Source: an uncultured Bacteroidales bacterium (GTDB lineage Bacteria > Bacteroidota > Bacteroidia > Bacteroidales > Bacteroidaceae). From it: a DNA stretch of 43,712 nucleotides. The stretch covers positions 1 through 43,712 of the forward strand of contig CADALZ010000022.1 in NCBI GenBank assembly GCA_902788865.1, given 5' to 3'. A program made the translations under genes and the position numbers. This document shows, piece after piece, positions 42,667-43,712 of the stretch (the stretch's first letter is position 1; each line of letters begins with the position of its first letter). Below the pieces are notes generated by a model. The model was given only the letters and a program-made list of their open reading frames with translations, was not told the origin of the DNA and did not search any database.

Positions 42667-43251
42667 TTATCTTTTTCTCAATGCACCTGCTATGATATGT
42701 GCTACGATACGATCACTAGTCTCATCATCTACATCCACTCCAATCGAGCCACGGATGTATGGAACCTCTATACCTTTGACACAATAATGCAAGATTTGAG
42801 CTGTCAATTCCAAATGCTCAACATAGAAGTCACCAATATCTACTCCTTCTTTAAGCACTTGTTTAAATATCTCAATTTCAGTAGCGTCAAATTTTCGGCG
42901 TACTTTCTCAACAGTCCAGATATCTCTGAAGAAGTTAGCCCTCAAAGAGCCATTGCGATAAACCACTTCTTTTATCGCGTCGAGGCGCGTGTGTATCAAT
43001 TCCACAATTTTACTTTCAGGCGAAATCTTCTTATTGGCCACTTTCGACATAGAAGCACTCAAACGCTCCAATTCGGATTCCACCACAGCTAGATACAACT
43101 GCTCCTTACTCTCAAAGTAATTATATAAGGTGCGGCGACCAACTCCTGAAGTTACAGCCACATCATTCATCGTAGTATTCGCTTCGCCTTTTCGCGCAAA
43201 CAATCTACGAGCAGCATCAAGAATCATATTTCGAGTCTTCTCTAAAGCCAT
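42667..43251 (-). CDS. TetR-family transcriptional regulator
   Basis: A 194-residue regulator. The N-terminal helix-turn-helix (ILDAARRLFARKGEANTTMNDVAVTSGVGRRTLYNYFESKEQLY) is a standard TetR DNA-binding domain; the C-terminal helices form a ligand-binding domain of unknown specificity. It is the first gene of the unit that goes on to fabG. A TATTTTTG -7 box lies 29 bases upstream. Confidence 0.9.
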   Translation of the reverse strand: MALEKTRNMILDAARRLFARKGEANTTMNDVAVTSGVGRRTLYNYFESKEQLYLAVVESELERLSASMSKVANKKISPESKIVELIHTRLDAIKEVVYRNGSLRANFFRDIWTVEKVRRKFDATEIEIFKQVLKEGVDIGDFYVEHLELTAQILHYCVKGIEVPYIRGSIGVDVDDETSDRIVAHIIAGALRKR

Positions 43252-43279
43252 AATAATTACATTTGAATCTTAAACACGG

Positions 43280-43310
43280 CAAAAATAGCACATTTTGGAT
43301 AATATCACAA
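43280..43310 (-). promoter_or_regulatory. Promoter of the tetR-fabG unit
   Basis: TATTTTTG (43287-43280) on the minus strand with TTGT 19 bases upstream (43310-43307), close to the TTTG -33 pattern. Confidence 0.55.
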
Positions 43311-43336
43311 GAATTAAAAAAAATATCCGCAGAAAC

Positions 43337-43367
43337 TTTGCATTATTAGCGAAAAGTTGTACCTTTG
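43337..43367 (+). promoter_or_regulatory. Promoter of initiator tRNA
   Basis: TTTG (43337-43340), a 19-base spacer and TACCTTTG (43360-43367): a full consensus match 14 bases before the tRNA. Confidence 0.8.
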
Positions 43368-43381
43368 CACTCACAAAACAC

Positions 43382-43454
<73 letters not shown>

Positions 43455-43461
43455 CTCTTAG

Positions 43462-43498
43462 AGAGGATAATTACTAATAGTAACTATCCTCTTTTTTT
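43462..43498 (+). terminator. Terminator of the tRNA-fMet gene
   Basis: AGAGGATA/TATCCTCT stem (43462-43469, 43485-43492) with an inner TTACTA/TAGTAA pair, followed by a run of seven T. Confidence 0.85.
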
Positions 43499-43572
43499 GT
43501 GTATCACTTTTAGTCCTCTTATAATGACAGGCAAAATCAATTAAAAAAATACAGATTCGGAAGTAGAAATAC

Positions 43573-43610
43573 AAAAAAAGGAGGGACTCCTTATAGTAAG
43601 GAATCCCTCC
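43573..43610 (-). terminator. Terminator of the rRNA operon
   Basis: On the minus strand GGAGGGA/TCCCTCC enclosing TCCTTA/TAAGGA, followed by seven T. It lies just beyond the 5S rRNA end and converges with the tRNA-fMet terminator. Confidence 0.85.
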
Positions 43611-43615
43611 CAAGT

Positions 43616-43712
<97 letters not shown>

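Overview
The window looks like chromosomal DNA of a Bacteroidales bacterium, most likely Prevotellaceae. This rests on -7 boxes of the Bacteroidetes TAnnTTTG type with TTTG about 18-20 bp upstream, BACON and BspA-type LRR domains on a lipoprotein, weak or absent Shine-Dalgarno motifs, the order pyrH-frr-rsgA, and a lipidated TamA variant (TamL) next to tamB. Species cannot be named from the sequence alone.

Layout. 0.1-4.0 kb (minus): a surface-type BACON/LRR lipoprotein, a coiled-coil membrane protein and a small unknown protein. 4.0-4.3 kb: a rod-like structured RNA candidate with its own promoter (6S-like). 4.5-5.1 kb: a DUF4160/DUF2442 pair. 5.1-11.5 kb (minus): a complete YbhGFSR-type exporter (TolC, HlyD-family adaptor, fused double ABC ATPase, two ABC-2 permeases) with a divergent AraC regulator at 11.7 kb. 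12.7-15.1 kb: pyrH, frr, rsgA. 15.6-16.6 kb: ROK glucokinase (minus). 16.8-22.5 kb: a MacB-type exporter operon with ATPase, two permeases, adaptor and TolC. 22.8-24.4 kb (minus): a CvfB-like S1 protein and an outer-membrane beta-barrel. 24.5-24.7 kb: tRNA-Phe and tRNA-Pro. 24.7-26.6 kb: secreted CocE/NonD hydrolase. 27.7-31.1 kb: glpC and glpB (no glpA in view) divergent from a glycerophosphodiesterase. 31.1-39.0 kb (minus): sugar nucleotidyltransferase, tamL, tamB. 39.2-43.3 kb (minus): M16 protease, cyclophilin lipoprotein, RluA-type pseudouridine synthase, FabG, TetR. 43.4-43.7 kb: initiator tRNA and the 3' part of a 5S rRNA, the tail of an rRNA operon entering from the right.

The most unusual content is not in the genes. 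(1) The larger gaps between convergent genes are filled by nested inverted-repeat elements: outer arms of 16-34 bp enclosing further arms or hairpins, each element built from its own short word. The main sites are 15.08-15.52, 22.55-22.79 and 26.63-27.71 kb. Two 236-244 bp elements at 22.55 and 26.63 kb are copies of each other in opposite orientation. Similar elements lie at 9.98-10.30 kb. (2) Arrays of 7-bp words and of 8-bp words (ANATTAAA) lie just upstream of the starts of at least six genes. The 7-bp words also run in frame inside all three membrane/ATPase genes of the first exporter. (3) A 15-bp-stem palindrome covers the lipobox codons of the exporter adaptor. (4) The 4.0-4.3 kb RNA candidate has a promoter, a closing stem, a large central bubble, a terminal hairpin and a terminator-like end.

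All functional calls come from reading motifs; no database search was possible.
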